The notes: generated from the letters alone by a model not told the origin. A DNA stretch of 23,059 nt from Candidatus Methanomethylophilaceae archaeon (GCA_016296195.1 JAEDJU010000004.1:1-23059), one strand, 5' to 3'; positions 1 through 9,076 are shown, numbered from the stretch's first letter. Program-made: numbers and translations.

Positions 1-1097
1 ACCTGGATGATGGGGTGCCTGACATCGATCTCCTGGAGCTGCTGCTCGTAGACCTGCTCCGCGACGGAGTGACATGCTGCGGCCGCGACATCCTCGAAGC
101 TCTTTCCGTCTCCTAGGGTGGTGACCAAATCCTGGATACCGAAGACCGAACAGTAGGAGTTCATCTTGGCGTTCCTCCAGTCACCCTTGTCGGCGAGCGC
201 ACCCAACTGGGTGACATCGATCTTGAGCCTCCTGGAGGTCATCTCGAGGAAACGTCCGGATGCTCCGGCACAGACTCCTCCCATGGTGAAGTTGTCCGGG
301 ATACCGTCACGTACGGTGATGGCCTTGTTGTCCATTCCTCCGATATCGATGATGGTGGCCTCTCCCCTCTGCCTGTCGGCGAGCCATACGGCTCCCTTGG
401 AGTTGACGGTGAGCTCCTCCTGGACCAGCTTGACCTTGTCCTTGAAGTGCTCCCCCAAAGTGAAACGTCCGTATCCGGTGGTACCCATGGCATCGATGTC
501 CTTGTACTCGAGACCGGCCTGTGCCAGCGCCTCGTTGAGCACAGCGGTGGCGGACTCCACGACGTTGTGGGACGGGGTCCATGCCTTACCGATGATCTTG
601 TTGTCCTGCATGATGACAGCCTTGGTGGTCGAGGATCCGGAGTCGAGACCGGCGGTGATTCCTGCCTGCCTCTCCCTTGCGAGGAGCTCCTTCCTGGTGA
701 CGATGGTGACCAACGCCTCCATCCTGGTCAGCAGCTGGGACGCCTTCAGCCTCTCGGTGAAGGAGTATGTGACGACTGGGAGGTTGGTGTTCTCCTGGAT
801 GAACCTCCTGACCTCGTTCCTGACCAGTGCGGCCTCCGCACACCTGAAGCAGGTGGTGATGAACACCGCATCCGCGGCGTAGTTGCCGTCGGCGAGCTGT
901 ACGGCCCTTGCGATCATCAGCTTGAGCTGGTTGGAGCGGGGTCTGAATCCGAACCTCTCCACGGCGATCTCGATGTCCGCCGCGGACACGTCGGGGTAGA
1001 CGACCTTCGCACCTACGCTGCGCGCCGCCTTGTCGATCTCGTACTGGACACTGCTGTATTCGGTTCCGCATGAAAGCTGTGCGATCTTGATGGTCAC
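1..1097 (-). CDS. mmp15: Methanogenesis marker protein 15 (ASKHA-fold ATPase), 3' end cut off
   Basis: This is the last visible gene of the MCR-activation operon, and about 365 codons lie in the window. The protein starts [16 protein letters not shown] and has a ~140-residue N-terminal domain with a conserved cysteine at residue 10 and a TTCFRC pair. An ATPase domain follows, with phosphate loops [13 protein letters not shown] and [11 protein letters not shown] and the segment [14 protein letters not shown], typical of the BcrAD/BadFG/HgdC activators of 2-hydroxyacyl-CoA dehydratases. Those relatives use ATP to drive low-potential electron transfer, so a similar role near MCR is a reasonable inference but is not shown. 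The GTG start is chosen because it overlaps the mmp5 stop (GTGA) and GGAGG precedes it. The family call is by motif and context. Confidence 0.88.
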   Translation of the reverse strand, partial: MTIKIAQLSCGTEYSSVQYEIDKAARSVGAKVVYPDVSAADIEIAVERFGFRPRSNQLKLMIARAVQLADGNYAADAVFITTCFRCAEAALVRNEVRRFIQENTNLPVVTYSFTERLKASQLLTRMEALVTIVTRKELLARERQAGITAGLDSGSSTTKAVIMQDNKIIGKAWTPSHNVVESATAVLNEALAQAGLEYKDIDAMGTTGYGRFTLGEHFKDKVKLVQEELTVNSKGAVWLADRQRGEATIIDIGGMDNKAITVRDGIPDNFTMGGVCAGASGRFLEMTSRRLKIDVTQLGALADKGDWRNAKMNSYCSVFGIQDLVTTLGDGKSFEDVAAAACHSVAEQVYEQQLQEIDVRHPIIQ

Positions 1098-1528
1098 TGC
1101 AATCCCTCCAGGAATTCCTTGATCTTTCCGACGAAGGCCTTTCCCTCCTCCTCGTTTCCGGGATAGGGGAGCCTGAGCGCCGGGATGTTGCGTCTCTTCA
1201 CGAGGTACTTCACCATGAGCTCGGAGCGCTCGCATCCGACACATCCGAAGGAGAACGGCGGGTCGTCGACGATGATGGCCGCATCGGCCTCCTCGATCAG
1301 AGGACCCCACACGGCGAGCCTTCCCCTCACACCGGAGGGGACCTCGATTCCCGCGTACTTGAGTCCCTTGACCACATCGTCCAAGGTGACGTTCATGGGC
1401 GGCATGTCCACCTCAATGTTGTCTATCCTTTCCTGCAACGCCGCCATAGTGCTGAGCGGCTCATGACCGAATCTCTCCACCAGATCGAACAGAATGAGAC
1501 TGTTCGGGGGGTCGATGAACACCTTCAT
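1094..1528 (-). CDS. mmp5: Methanogenesis marker protein 5
   Basis: This 144-residue protein begins [20 protein letters not shown] and carries a CxxC pair (C96, C99) in [12 protein letters not shown], a likely metal or cluster ligand site. It is found only in MCR-containing archaea as methanogenesis marker 5; its biochemical role is not known. An in-frame TTG 15 bases upstream would lengthen it, but the ATG at 1528 is preferred. That ATG overlaps the mmp6 stop as ATGA and has GAGGTGA five bases before it. The stop in turn overlaps the GTG start of mmp15. Its place between markers 6 and 15 supports a part in MCR assembly or activation (inference). Confidence 0.9.
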   Translation of the reverse strand: MKVFIDPPNSLILFDLVERFGHEPLSTMAALQERIDNIEVDMPPMNVTLDDVVKGLKYAGIEVPSGVRGRLAVWGPLIEEADAAIIVDDPPFSFGCVGCERSELMVKYLVKRRNIPALRLPYPGNEEEGKAFVGKIKEFLEGLQ

Positions 1529-1947
1529 CTTTTCACCTCGCAAATTTCAATGAGTTTGTCTACCGGGAGCCTCTGCTTCACCGGGATTTCCTTGTAACCT
1601 TCGCCGTTGTCGATGGCGTCCAATCCTGCCTCGATGTACGGCAATGCCTGCCATTCGTCCTCCAGCTGGCTGAAACCGGGCCTGGTACCGTGCTGCGCAC
1701 GGCATCTGACGGGGTCTCCCAGCCTGTATGCCCTCCTCTTGGAGAACACGGAATTACCCTGGGTCTCCCTCAGGTTGTCCGTGATCCTGCGGACCACTTC
1801 GCGCCTTCCTTCGATGAGACATCCGTAGCATGTCTCCTTGAGCGCCACATCCTCCCCCATGGAGTGGATGGTACGTGCCAACATCTCGGGCGTGAGCCTC
1901 GAGGAAGGGCTGATCATGAGCAATCTGGTCTCTCTTTCCTCGCTCAT
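1525..1947 (-). CDS. mmp6: Methanogenesis marker protein 6
   Basis: This 140-residue soluble protein matches the methanogenesis marker 6 pattern. It has KETCYGCLIEG (C40, C43), then FSKRRAYRLGDPVRCRA (C82), then TRPGFSQLEDEW. The three cysteines and the RCRA motif suggest metal or cofactor binding, but no activity is established for the family. The gene overlaps mmp3 upstream and mmp5 downstream by four bases each (ATGA), so its translation is probably coupled to both. The start is fixed by the overlap. No signal peptide or membrane segment is present, so it is expected in the cytoplasm. Confidence 0.9.
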   Translation of the reverse strand: MSEERETRLLMISPSSRLTPEMLARTIHSMGEDVALKETCYGCLIEGRREVVRRITDNLRETQGNSVFSKRRAYRLGDPVRCRAQHGTRPGFSQLEDEWQALPYIEAGLDAIDNGEGYKEIPVKQRLPVDKLIEICEVKR

Positions 1948-3464
1948 AGTTTCATCTCCGTGATGTATACGACCCCTTCCTCGTCGATGGATTCCTCGAA
2001 ACGTGTCAGGTCGTCGACGAACTTACCGAAGATGTTGGTACCGAACGGTTCCTCTCCGGTGGGTCCGAACTCCTTGCTGTCCGTGAGCCTGATACCCAGA
2101 AGTCCGTGGTGGTCGCAGGCCTGGTTGGTCAGACCGATATCTCCGCGTTTGCACTTCTTGAAATGGTCCCCGGGATAGAGGGATTTTCCTCTCTCCTCGT
2201 CACCCTCGAACGTCACCATGGACATTCCGGGGAACCAGAAGTGGACCTTCATGACTCCGATCGGCTTGTGGTTGAGACCGGTGACCTTCTCGAAGTAGTG
2301 CACATCGGCCTCCTTCTTGCGGTTGAGCTCGATCCTGTAGACGGATGCCTTGTCGACACCGAAGAGGACGACCTCTCCCTTGTTGATGATGTCCACCGTG
2401 TTCTCGGGGGTCTGCTCGACGATGATGGCATCGTCGGTCATCTCTCCTCCGCGTGTGACCTTTATGCCCGCGGACTCCATGAGCTTGATACCGTCGGCCA
2501 TGTTCATTCCGACGGCCATGAGCCTGGAGGGTTCGGTGACCACCTTGATCTTGTCGTTGCCCTTGCACGACGAGAGGATGGATGAACCCATCACCACGTC
2601 TCCGACATGGCTGTGGTTCTCCGACATCTGTCTCCTCTCCCTGTAGAAGAAGAGACGTCCGGTACCCACTCCGGTGCTGCGCACGAACACCCCGTCCTTG
2701 GACCTGACGGTCCTCCTCTCGGATGCGAGGGATGTATCCATGTCGTCATCCACGGCGACGTAGCTTCCGGTGTCGTGGGATATGTTGACATGACCCTTCT
2801 GGGCCACGATCATGAGATGCTCCGCGGATGCGGGGGACTCCATGTCCAGTTTGACCTTGACGTAGGTCTCGATCCTGTTGCCGTCCTCCAGCTTGTATCC
2901 GAGATCGGAGGTGATGATGAAGTTGTCCTTCTGGCTCTCCGAGATGACGGGGCCGATGGAGATGATGCTGTCGCCCTCCTTGAAATCGTCGAGGACGTGC
3001 CTTCCACGGGTGACCCTTCCGATCCTCTGACCGCCGGTACCGTAGTTGGAACGGTGGTCGTCGCGTGCCACCATCATGTACGTGGTGGCGTTGTCGAAAC
3101 CTCCCAGTGTGAAGAAGCAGTCGTACTTGCGGTACATGGCCTCCTCGCGTATGACGGGGAGGTCGGTGTGGAACGAACCGAACGCGACGATGTCGTGGGT
3201 CGCCCACCTGGCGTTGGATCCGACGATCTCGGCGGACATGGCCTTCCACATCCTTCCGTGCTCGCTGTCGTCCAGGTGGACGGTGAACCTTCCGCGGGTG
3301 GTGACCACCTCGAAGTCCTCGGACTCCGTCTTGATGGACTCGGACGACTTGAATACGGATACGACGGTGCCTGCCTCGTAGTCCTTGAGGCGCGCCACGG
3401 CGTCCTTCAGGGTGGCCTTGTCCTTCAGCTTGACCTCCACCCCATTGACGGTGACGATCATCAC
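1944..3464 (-). CDS. mmp3: Methanogenesis marker protein 3 (MCR activation complex subunit)
   Basis: This ~506-residue protein is a methanogenesis marker 3 (UPF0288) homologue. The N-terminal ~70 residues ([20 protein letters not shown]) look like a small ubiquitin- or ferredoxin-like beta-grasp fold. The C-terminal part holds [38 protein letters not shown] and [12 protein letters not shown], which are strongly conserved in the family. Published work places Mmp3 with McrC and A2 in the ATP-dependent MCR activation complex. Two starts are possible: GTG at 3464, overlapping the mcrC stop as GTGA, or ATG at 3461, sharing one base with it. An AGGAGG motif serves either. The protein is cytoplasmic and has no membrane segment. 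Confidence 0.9.
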   Translation of the reverse strand: MMIVTVNGVEVKLKDKATLKDAVARLKDYEAGTVVSVFKSSESIKTESEDFEVVTTRGRFTVHLDDSEHGRMWKAMSAEIVGSNARWATHDIVAFGSFHTDLPVIREEAMYRKYDCFFTLGGFDNATTYMMVARDDHRSNYGTGGQRIGRVTRGRHVLDDFKEGDSIISIGPVISESQKDNFIITSDLGYKLEDGNRIETYVKVKLDMESPASAEHLMIVAQKGHVNISHDTGSYVAVDDDMDTSLASERRTVRSKDGVFVRSTGVGTGRLFFYRERRQMSENHSHVGDVVMGSSILSSCKGNDKIKVVTEPSRLMAVGMNMADGIKLMESAGIKVTRGGEMTDDAIIVEQTPENTVDIINKGEVVLFGVDKASVYRIELNRKKEADVHYFEKVTGLNHKPIGVMKVHFWFPGMSMVTFEGDEERGKSLYPGDHFKKCKRGDIGLTNQACDHHGLLGIRLTDSKEFGPTGEEPFGTNIFGKFVDDLTRFEESIDEEGVVYITEMKL

Positions 3465-4081
3465 GAATCCCTCCTGTCGGGCAGCATGTTCAGCACCTTG
3501 GATACGATCTCGTCCAGTTTCTCCTGGGGACAGGATACTCCCCTGATGACACCGGTGACGATCTCCTGTACGGTTCCCTTGGTGTTGATGTTCTCGTCGT
3601 CTGGCATGACATACTTTGTCTTGACACCTATAGCCGCAAGATCCTCGTAGTCAATAGGACACTGTGCGACCAGGATCGCAGGGATGTTCACGTTCCTGAG
3701 GATCAGTCTGGCCTTCCAAATGATGTGGCTCCTGACGTTACCCAGGTGAATGAGTGCCACCTTGAACTGCTGTATGCGCTCCACCTCGATGGGATCCAGA
3801 CCCATGCACTGACCGTGCGTGATGTCGGGGGCATCGGCGGGGACTCCCGCTCCGGCGTTGAGGACCAGAACGGATGTGTCTATACCCTCCTCGCGGAGAG
3901 CATAGGTGATCTCGCATACGGGCTTGGTGATGTGCCTGCGTCCGGGACCCATGGCGATGGCGACGACATCCTTGCCGCTCTCGGAGATGGTCGCCCTCTG
4001 GGCGAGACCTCCTCCCTGACCCATTCCCATGGATTCCCTGCACTCTACGAAACTGAGGTGCCTTCCGATTCTCTGTTTCAT
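3461..4081 (-). CDS. mcrC: Methyl-coenzyme M reductase operon protein C
   Basis: This 206-residue protein is an almost full-length McrC match. Conserved blocks are [20 protein letters not shown] near the N-terminus, [20 protein letters not shown] in the middle, [13 protein letters not shown], and [17 protein letters not shown] at the C-terminus. McrC is a core part of the machinery that reduces MCR's nickel cofactor F430 to Ni(I). In many methanogens mcrC lies inside the mcrBDCGA operon; here it sits between atwA and mmp3 instead, with no mcr structural genes in view. The ATG start overlaps the atwA stop (ATGA). The reading frame stays open far upstream inside atwA, but only this part resembles a protein family. 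Confidence 0.95.
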   Translation of the reverse strand: MKQRIGRHLSFVECRESMGMGQGGGLAQRATISESGKDVVAIAMGPGRRHITKPVCEITYALREEGIDTSVLVLNAGAGVPADAPDITHGQCMGLDPIEVERIQQFKVALIHLGNVRSHIIWKARLILRNVNIPAILVAQCPIDYEDLAAIGVKTKYVMPDDENINTKGTVQEIVTGVIRGVSCPQEKLDEIVSKVLNMLPDRRDS

Positions 4082-5700
4082 AACTCTCCACCGGTTTCCA
4101 GGATCTCCTGCTCGAGATCCCTGAGTTTCTTCACGAGTTCGTCCGCGGGACCGATGAACTCGATCTTTCCTTCCTTCATGAGGGCTCCGCGGTCGCAACA
4201 GTTGAGGATGAAGTCCATGTCGTGGCTGACCACGATGAACGTCTCGTTGAGGTCGTCCCTCGCTTTGAGCACGGCCTTGGCAACGGTGACCTTGGTGATG
4301 GGGTCCATGGTACCGGTGGGCTCGTCGAGGACGACGATCTTGGGTTCTTTGATGAGGACCTGTGCGAAAGCGATCCTCTGGTTCTCTCCGACGGAGAGGG
4401 TTCCGGGCTGTGCCTGGAGGACGTTCTCGATGCCCTTCCTCGGGAATCCGACGCTGAGGAGCGCCTGGATGGCCTTGACCTTGGCCAGCTCCGCAGGCAT
4501 CTTGATACCGATGCTGGAGGACAGGTTCATGAGGACGGTGTCGAACGGATAGAGGGTGAACTCCTGGTGGAGCACGCCGATGTATGCGGTGGCCCTTCCC
4601 TTTCCTCCCTCTCCGGGATCGCTCATGTTGATCCAGCTGTCTCCGATCTTGATCTCCACCTTTCCTTCGGTGGCGGGGGTCATACCGGATATCATACGGG
4701 AGGTGGTGGTCTTTCCGGCTCCGGAGAATCCGACGAGGGCGAAGATCTCCCCCTCCTTGATGTCGAAGGACACACCGTCGACGGCCTTGACGACTCCCCT
4801 GACGACGGAGAAGTAGTGCTTCTTGGCGTTCTCGAGTCTGATGAGGGTCTCTCCCACGTTGTGGACGGTTCCCTTCTCGAACTTGTACTCCTCCATGAAC
4901 TTGTTGGTGACATCGGTGGGATCCCCCTGCGCGACGACCTTGCCGGCGTCGAGCCATATGGCGGTGTCCGCCATCTTGGTGATGGCATCCGGCCAGTGGG
5001 ATGCGAAGACCATGCAGATGTTGTGCTCCTTGACGTACTTGACCAGCCTCTCGTGGACGAGTGCGGCGGTGTAGGGATCGAGGGTTCCGGTGGGTTCGTC
5101 CGCGAGGAAGAACAACGGGTCCTTCGCAAGCTGTCTCGCCATGACGACCCTCTGCTTCTCTCCTCCGGACAGATCGCGGGCGATGTGGGTCGTCCTGTGG
5201 GTCATGTTGACGAAATCGAGCAGTTCGATGGCTGTCTTGATCTTCTTGTTCTCGGGGGTGCCGTCGGGCATCGCCTCGTAGATGTTCTCCAGGACCGTAT
5301 CGTCCCCGAAGAGCGCGAAGGTCCTCTGGAGCATGATCGATATGCGGAGATGGAGTGCGACTCTGACGGGATCGCGCTCGCGAAGGGACCACATGTCGAT
5401 CCATTCGTCCTGCATCTCGGTACCGCAGTGGGGACAGCACTTCTCTCCGACGGGTGTGTCGAGGCAGTTGCACTTGGGACAGCGGTCCACGTGGTAGAGG
5501 ATCCTTCCGGAGTCGGGCTTGTATCCCTCGGAGCCCCTGATCATGTGGATGAGGACACTCTTTCCGGCAGCACTCTTACCGATGAGTCCGAGTACCTCTC
5601 CTGTCCTGAGGGTGACGGAGATGTTATCAAGCACGACCTTGCCATCGAAGGACTTGGTGACGTTCTCGAGCTTAAGAAGTTCGACACCTGTTTCTGACAT
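4078..5700 (-). CDS. atwA: MCR activation component A2, twin ABC-type ATPase
   Basis: This 540-residue soluble protein has two fused ABC ATPase modules and no membrane segment. Module 1 has Walker A GKSAAGKS (41-48), an inserted zinc-finger-like set CPKCNC and CCPHC (74-92), signature LSGGEKQ (177-183) and Walker [10 protein letters not shown] (~197-205). Module 2 has Walker [10 protein letters not shown] (~324-332), an altered signature LSVGENQR (~435-442) and Walker [13 protein letters not shown] (~455-466). The inserted cysteines and the pairing with mcrC identify component A2, which supplies the ATP step of MCR reductive activation. It is the first gene of the six-gene operon. A TATA-like box 27 bp before the ATG and the lack of a ribosome binding site suggest a leaderless mRNA. 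Confidence 0.95.
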   Translation of the reverse strand: MSETGVELLKLENVTKSFDGKVVLDNISVTLRTGEVLGLIGKSAAGKSVLIHMIRGSEGYKPDSGRILYHVDRCPKCNCLDTPVGEKCCPHCGTEMQDEWIDMWSLRERDPVRVALHLRISIMLQRTFALFGDDTVLENIYEAMPDGTPENKKIKTAIELLDFVNMTHRTTHIARDLSGGEKQRVVMARQLAKDPLFFLADEPTGTLDPYTAALVHERLVKYVKEHNICMVFASHWPDAITKMADTAIWLDAGKVVAQGDPTDVTNKFMEEYKFEKGTVHNVGETLIRLENAKKHYFSVVRGVVKAVDGVSFDIKEGEIFALVGFSGAGKTTTSRMISGMTPATEGKVEIKIGDSWINMSDPGEGGKGRATAYIGVLHQEFTLYPFDTVLMNLSSSIGIKMPAELAKVKAIQALLSVGFPRKGIENVLQAQPGTLSVGENQRIAFAQVLIKEPKIVVLDEPTGTMDPITKVTVAKAVLKARDDLNETFIVVSHDMDFILNCCDRGALMKEGKIEFIGPADELVKKLRDLEQEILETGGEL

Positions 5701-5722
5701 GTAAGGTTAAAAGGTGCCGACC

Positions 5723-5730
5723 CTATTAAA
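5723..5730 (-). promoter_or_regulatory. TATA box of the atwA operon
   Basis: On the minus strand the box reads TTTAATAG, centred about 27 bp before the atwA ATG. That is the usual distance from an archaeal TATA box to the transcription start, so transcription would begin at or next to the start codon. No purine-rich ribosome binding site is seen in between. Confidence 0.55.
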
Positions 5731-5750
5731 CCCAGCGGTATCCATTTTTT

Positions 5751-5805
5751 ATTATACGTAATAATTAACCCTCGTTAATCTAAACATCGTTAAAAACGAC
5801 GTTAA
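5751..5805. promoter_or_regulatory. Possible operator sites in the divergent atwA / regulator promoter
   Basis: The 140-bp AT-rich gap between the divergent genes holds an inverted repeat, ATTAT-ACGTA-ATAAT (5751-5765). It also holds three copies of CGTTAA (5773-5778, 5788-5793, 5800-5805) starting 15 and 12 bases apart. Repeated words between two divergent TATA boxes are typical of regulator binding sites. The neighbouring winged-helix protein is the obvious candidate ligand, by position only. Confidence 0.4.
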
Positions 5806-5816
5806 AAAATCAAAAG

Positions 5817-5827
5817 TTTTTAAAATA
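5817..5827 (+). promoter_or_regulatory. TATA box of the DUF2111-type regulator
   Basis: TTTTTAAAATA is centred 19 bp before the first ATG (5841) and 25 bp before a second in-frame ATG (5847). The spacing fits a leaderless start at 5847 better than at 5841. Confidence 0.45.
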
Positions 5828-5840
5828 CTACCAGATTACC

Positions 5841-6794
5841 ATGGATATGCCGAGTGCATCCAACAGACATCCGGGTTCCGCAGCGAAATTCTCAGACTAT
5901 CACGTTTGGAAGGCCTTAATGTGCTTGGACCCGTACGAACCGGTGGGACGCAAGAGGCTGTCCGAACAGCTTTGCATCGGAGAGGGCAGCACACGTACAT
6001 TGTTGGCCCTGCTGGAGAAATATGGATGCACGTTCACCAACAAGACCGGTATCTATCTGTCCGAGGAAGGGGAGAAGATCCGCAACGGCGTCATCCTCGA
6101 GATGGCCCATCTGAGGATAGGCAGCATGACCATCAGCGACTGCGACTGTGCCGTCAAGGTACCGCATGCATCCAAGAGGATCAAGTACGGTTCCGAGGAG
6201 AGCGACGTCGCACTGAGGAACGGTGCCAGAGGTGCCACCACACTCGTGTACAACGGTGGCAGGCTCAAGTTCCCCGGTACCGACCAGGAGGTCGACGATG
6301 AGATTCAGGAGATGTTCCAGAAGACCTTCAAACTGAAGGAGGAGGACGTCATCATCATCGGTACGTCCAACACCCCCCAGAACGCGGAGAGGGGCGCCGT
6401 GTCCGTCGCATTGTCCCTGATGGGCGGTCTGAAGTTCAAGAAGGAGCTGCACGGTATATTATCATCATCGAGCAACACCAACGAACTTATCTCCCTGGCA
6501 TTCGCCATCCACGAGCTGGTGGGAGGTCTGCCGGTATGTGCCAAGAGCAAGAACAATCTGGGCATCAGGATCGAGGACGGCGTGGTCATCGACAACGCGT
6601 ACAGCGGTGCCGTGCTGGAGGAGGCCATCCAGACCGGGAAGACATACAGGAAGATAGCGGAGAGCGGTCCGTACAAGGGCATCCGTGTCATCGTCACCCC
6701 CATCGACCTGGACGGTACCGTCATCGGATCCGTGGGCGTGGTGGATCTCAAAGAACTGTTCTCCTCGCACCTCTACGACGCGTACAAGGTTTGA
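5841..6794 (+). CDS. Winged-helix protein with DUF4443/DUF2111-like domains, likely regulator
   Basis: This is a 317-residue protein (315 if the ATG at 5847 is used). Residues ~20-78 read as a winged helix (VGRKRLSEQLCIGEGSTRTL, then LLALLEKYGCTF, then a TGIYLSEEG wing). The middle (~88-200) resembles archaeal DUF4443. The C-terminal ~100 residues (HELVGGLPVCAKSKNN, GIRIEDGVVIDNAYSGAV, VIVTPIDLDGTVIGSVGVVD) look like DUF2111, a domain known mainly from methanogens. It is transcribed divergently from the MCR-activation operon and shares its promoter region. A job as ligand-sensing transcription regulator of that operon or of itself is inference. Domain names are from memory of the families. 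Confidence 0.72.
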   Translation: MDMPSASNRHPGSAAKFSDYHVWKALMCLDPYEPVGRKRLSEQLCIGEGSTRTLLALLEKYGCTFTNKTGIYLSEEGEKIRNGVILEMAHLRIGSMTISDCDCAVKVPHASKRIKYGSEESDVALRNGARGATTLVYNGGRLKFPGTDQEVDDEIQEMFQKTFKLKEEDVIIIGTSNTPQNAERGAVSVALSLMGGLKFKKELHGILSSSSNTNELISLAFAIHELVGGLPVCAKSKNNLGIRIEDGVVIDNAYSGAVLEEAIQTGKTYRKIAESGPYKGIRVIVTPIDLDGTVIGSVGVVDLKELFSSHLYDAYKV

Positions 6795-6823
6795 ACGTGA
6801 AGATACGTGCCAGCGTGTCAAAG

Positions 6824-6831
6824 CTTAAAAG
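6824..6831 (+). promoter_or_regulatory. TATA-like box before the 182-residue protein
   Basis: CTTAAAAG is centred about 27 bp before the ATG at 6854, with no ribosome binding site in between. This suggests a separate leaderless transcript rather than read-through from the regulator gene. Confidence 0.4.
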
Positions 6832-6853
6832 CACGTCATACGATACGGAACGC

Positions 6854-7402
6854 ATGACGGACGACAAGCCTCTTGAGATCATCAAAGGTATGAGAGGTGT
6901 CAGGGAGGCCTTCTACCTGGACAAGGAGACCCTGGAGAAGGTCAGGGCCGAGGAGGAGACCGTGATCTCCCCTGGTACCGGCACCGCGGTTGACAACATA
7001 GGATTCAAGGAAGCCATCAAGCGCGAGAAGGTCATCTGTATCATCAAGGATCCTCGCTTCAGGCCTCCGCCGGAGCCCACGGTCATCCTCAAATGCAGTG
7101 ACGGACAGATCATGGGAGTGGAAGTGTTCCCCAACACCCAGGACCAGTATGTCGGCAAGGACAACTGTCTGATGGTGTCCGACGGATTCGTGGTGTTCCT
7201 CGACGTCGTACCCAAGGAGGGAAGCAAGGAGGCGTTCATCATGCCCCCCGTGTCGTTCCCCGAGCTGAACCTTTCCAACGGATGCAAGAACGTGGTGTCG
7301 TGCAGTCCCGCACCCACCAGCGACAAGATGATCCGCGACTCCAGGGGACTCCCCGACGACGCGAGACTGGCATCCATCCTCGTCGGATACGACTGCGCTT
7401 AA
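6854..7402 (+). CDS. Conserved-looking protein of unknown function
   Basis: This 182-residue soluble protein was not recognised. It has six cysteines (62, 81, 105, 144, 150, 181), a proline run in RFRPPPEPTVILKCSDGQ, and a beta-rich centre (EVFPNTQDQYVGKDNCLMVS, then GFVVFLDVVP). It has no signal peptide or membrane helix. The start at 6854 rests on the TATA-like box 27 bp upstream; a GTG at 6797 would add 19 residues. It lies 59 bp downstream of the regulator on the same strand, so a link to MCR or methyl metabolism is possible but unproven. Its stop codon shares TTAA with the stop of the convergent PRC-barrel gene. Confidence 0.7.
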   Translation: MTDDKPLEIIKGMRGVREAFYLDKETLEKVRAEEETVISPGTGTAVDNIGFKEAIKREKVICIIKDPRFRPPPEPTVILKCSDGQIMGVEVFPNTQDQYVGKDNCLMVSDGFVVFLDVVPKEGSKEAFIMPPVSFPELNLSNGCKNVVSCSPAPTSDKMIRDSRGLPDDARLASILVGYDCA

Positions 7403-7962
7403 TCGAGCGTCACTATCTCCTTGACCTGATCCATGGTCAGGTTCAGGGAGATCATCTCTGACACCGTGGCCACATGGCCCACGGTGATACCAGATACAGA
7501 TTTGGACAGGAACCCGAAACCTTTCTTCACACCCAACAGTTCGTGTGCGGTCTTGTCCAGTTTGATCACGAACGAATGCACCTGCCAGGAACCCAGATCC
7601 ACGTTGACGGAGTCCACGGTACCGACGATCTGCTGATCGTGGGAGTACACCTTCTTCCCTATGAGATTGCCCACCGAAGGCAGAGCATCCGAATCCGCAC
7701 GGATGTAGGATCTCGCACCCTCCACGGTGTCGGGCATGAGGATCACGTCATGCATCTCGAACGCCGGAGGCTTGACCAGGATCATGGATTTGCTGGATCC
7801 AGCACCTATCAGATTGGACACGTCCTTGGTACATCTGACCTTGAGTCCCTCCACATCCCAGGTGGATGCATCGTAGCGGACGTCCTGCACATCCCCGACG
7901 CTGTACGCATCCTGTGAGATGAGAGTCATCTTCTTCAATTCTTCAAGGGTGATCACTGTCAT
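7399..7962 (-). CDS. PRC-barrel domain protein
   Basis: This 187-residue protein appears to hold two PRC-barrel-like halves. The first is ~10-85 (AYSVGDVQDVRYDASTWDVE, GLKVRCTKDVSNLIG). The second is ~95-180 (GNLIGKKVYSHDQQIVGTVD, then SVNVDLGSWQVHSFVIKLD). PRC barrels are small beta domains that act as protein or RNA binding adaptors; archaeal ones include RimM-like proteins. No enzyme motif or membrane segment is present. The gene appears to stand alone: its promoter region (T-rich stretch ~7985-7993, about 27 bp upstream of the ATG) follows the methyltransferase terminator. Its tail overlaps the convergent upstream gene by four bases. Confidence 0.75.
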   Translation of the reverse strand: MTVITLEELKKMTLISQDAYSVGDVQDVRYDASTWDVEGLKVRCTKDVSNLIGAGSSKSMILVKPPAFEMHDVILMPDTVEGARSYIRADSDALPSVGNLIGKKVYSHDQQIVGTVDSVNVDLGSWQVHSFVIKLDKTAHELLGVKKGFGFLSKSVSGITVGHVATVSEMISLNLTMDQVKEIVTLD

Positions 7963-8032
7963 ACCCTACATATCGCATAGAGGGTAGAAAAAACTTCACA
8001 ATGAGGTAAGGGGTTGGTTAAAAGGTTTGAAA

Positions 8033-8053
8033 GGGTGAGCTTTGAGCTCATCC
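8033..8053 (-). terminator. Hairpin at the end of the CoM methyltransferase gene
   Basis: The inverted repeat TGAGCT-TTG-AGCTCA (8036-8050), extended by G-C pairs across one mismatch, overlaps the stop codon. T-rich runs follow in the direction of transcription (minus strand), including one of six near 7988-7993. Confidence 0.45.
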
Positions 8054-9076
8054 CTTGATGGACTTGACGAGTGCGAACAGGTTCTCGTCCTTGATGAGGG
8101 CGGACAGACCGCATCCGGGGGAGATGACGTTGAATCCCGCTGCTGCGATCCTCTTACCTGCTGCTGCACAGTCCTCAGGAGTACCCTGGAGCAGAGGGTT
8201 GACGACACCAACGTTTCCGACGAGTGCGACACGGCCTGCTGCGATCTTGACTGCCTTCTCGGAGTCGACCTTCTCCTCGATGGAGATTCCGGTGACACCG
8301 GTGTCAGCCATGAGGGGGATGATCTCGGAGGTGTCTCCGCAGATGTGGAGGACGGACATTGCGTCCTTGACAGATGCGAGAGACTCGTGGACATACTTAC
8401 CGGAGTAGTCGGTGAACATGTCGGGGGACAGGAGGTCGGTGGAGGAGGAGGGCTCGGACATCTGGATGATGTCTGCTCCTGCGTCTGCGAGTGCCTGGGT
8501 GTAGGCCTTGACGATGGGGTTGACCGCATCGATCCACTTGACGACCATGTCGGGGTTCATCATGATACCGAAGACGAGGTTCTCGGTGGAGACCATGTGT
8601 CCGGCCAGAGTGAAGGGTCCGGTGTTTCCTGCGACGACTGCGTACTCGTTTCCGTACTGCTCCTTCAGCAGCTTGGTTGCCTCGATGATGACAGCGGGGC
8701 GTCCTCCCTTGAGGAACTCCTCGGGGTCAAGGAGGTTGGGCTCGTCGTAGACATCCTCCATTGCATCGAACTTGAAGGGGTGCTTCTTGATCATGGGGGT
8801 GCTGTTCTTCTTTCCGGGGTCGACGACACATCCGAGCCTCTCTGCCTCTGCGGTCAGACAGAAGGAGGACCTGACTGCCTCGAATCCATAGTAGGTAGCC
8901 TGTGCGGCTCCGAGCTTTGCCATGAGCTTTGCGTCGGAGTGTGCCTCGGGCCATGCTGCACCGCAGTTGTCCATCTCACCGACGGTCGCGGACTGGGTGA
9001 AAACTGCAACTGGGGGCCTGTCGAGTGTCTCTTTCTTCATCGCTGCGAGAACTCTTTCTCTGGGAGTCATTGACAT
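8048..9076 (-). CDS. Methylcobamide:coenzyme M methyltransferase (MtaA/MtbA family)
   Basis: This 342-residue protein transfers the methyl group from a methylated corrinoid protein to coenzyme M, giving methyl-CoM for MCR. It has the uroporphyrinogen decarboxylase fold, starts MSMTPRERVLAAMKKETLDR, and shows zinc ligands H244 and C246 (SVLHICGDT) plus C322 (SPGCGLS). NTGPFTLAGHM (~151-161) is also typical. MtaA (methanol), MtbA (methylamines) and MtsA-type enzymes cannot be separated by eye, so no symbol is given. The start at 9076 is supported by GGAG upstream; a longer frame reaches 9136 across the promoter. It uses GCA for alanine far more than neighbouring genes, as strongly expressed genes often do. 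Confidence 0.9.
   Translation of the reverse strand: MSMTPRERVLAAMKKETLDRPPVAVFTQSATVGEMDNCGAAWPEAHSDAKLMAKLGAAQATYYGFEAVRSSFCLTAEAERLGCVVDPGKKNSTPMIKKHPFKFDAMEDVYDEPNLLDPEEFLKGGRPAVIIEATKLLKEQYGNEYAVVAGNTGPFTLAGHMVSTENLVFGIMMNPDMVVKWIDAVNPIVKAYTQALADAGADIIQMSEPSSSTDLLSPDMFTDYSGKYVHESLASVKDAMSVLHICGDTSEIIPLMADTGVTGISIEEKVDSEKAVKIAAGRVALVGNVGVVNPLLQGTPEDCAAAGKRIAAAGFNVISPGCGLSALIKDENLFALVKSIKG

Noticed and set aside
3461..4081. Methanogenesis marker protein 7 for the gene after atwA
   Set aside because: The length (206 residues) and blocks such as [13 protein letters not shown] fit McrC, not the longer marker 7.
3461..5473. A 670-codon frame that would fuse a long arginine-rich N-terminus to McrC
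   Set aside because: Everything before the ATG at 4081 is a shadow of atwA in another frame, with arginine-rich, low-complexity composition and no family resemblance; atwA is certain.
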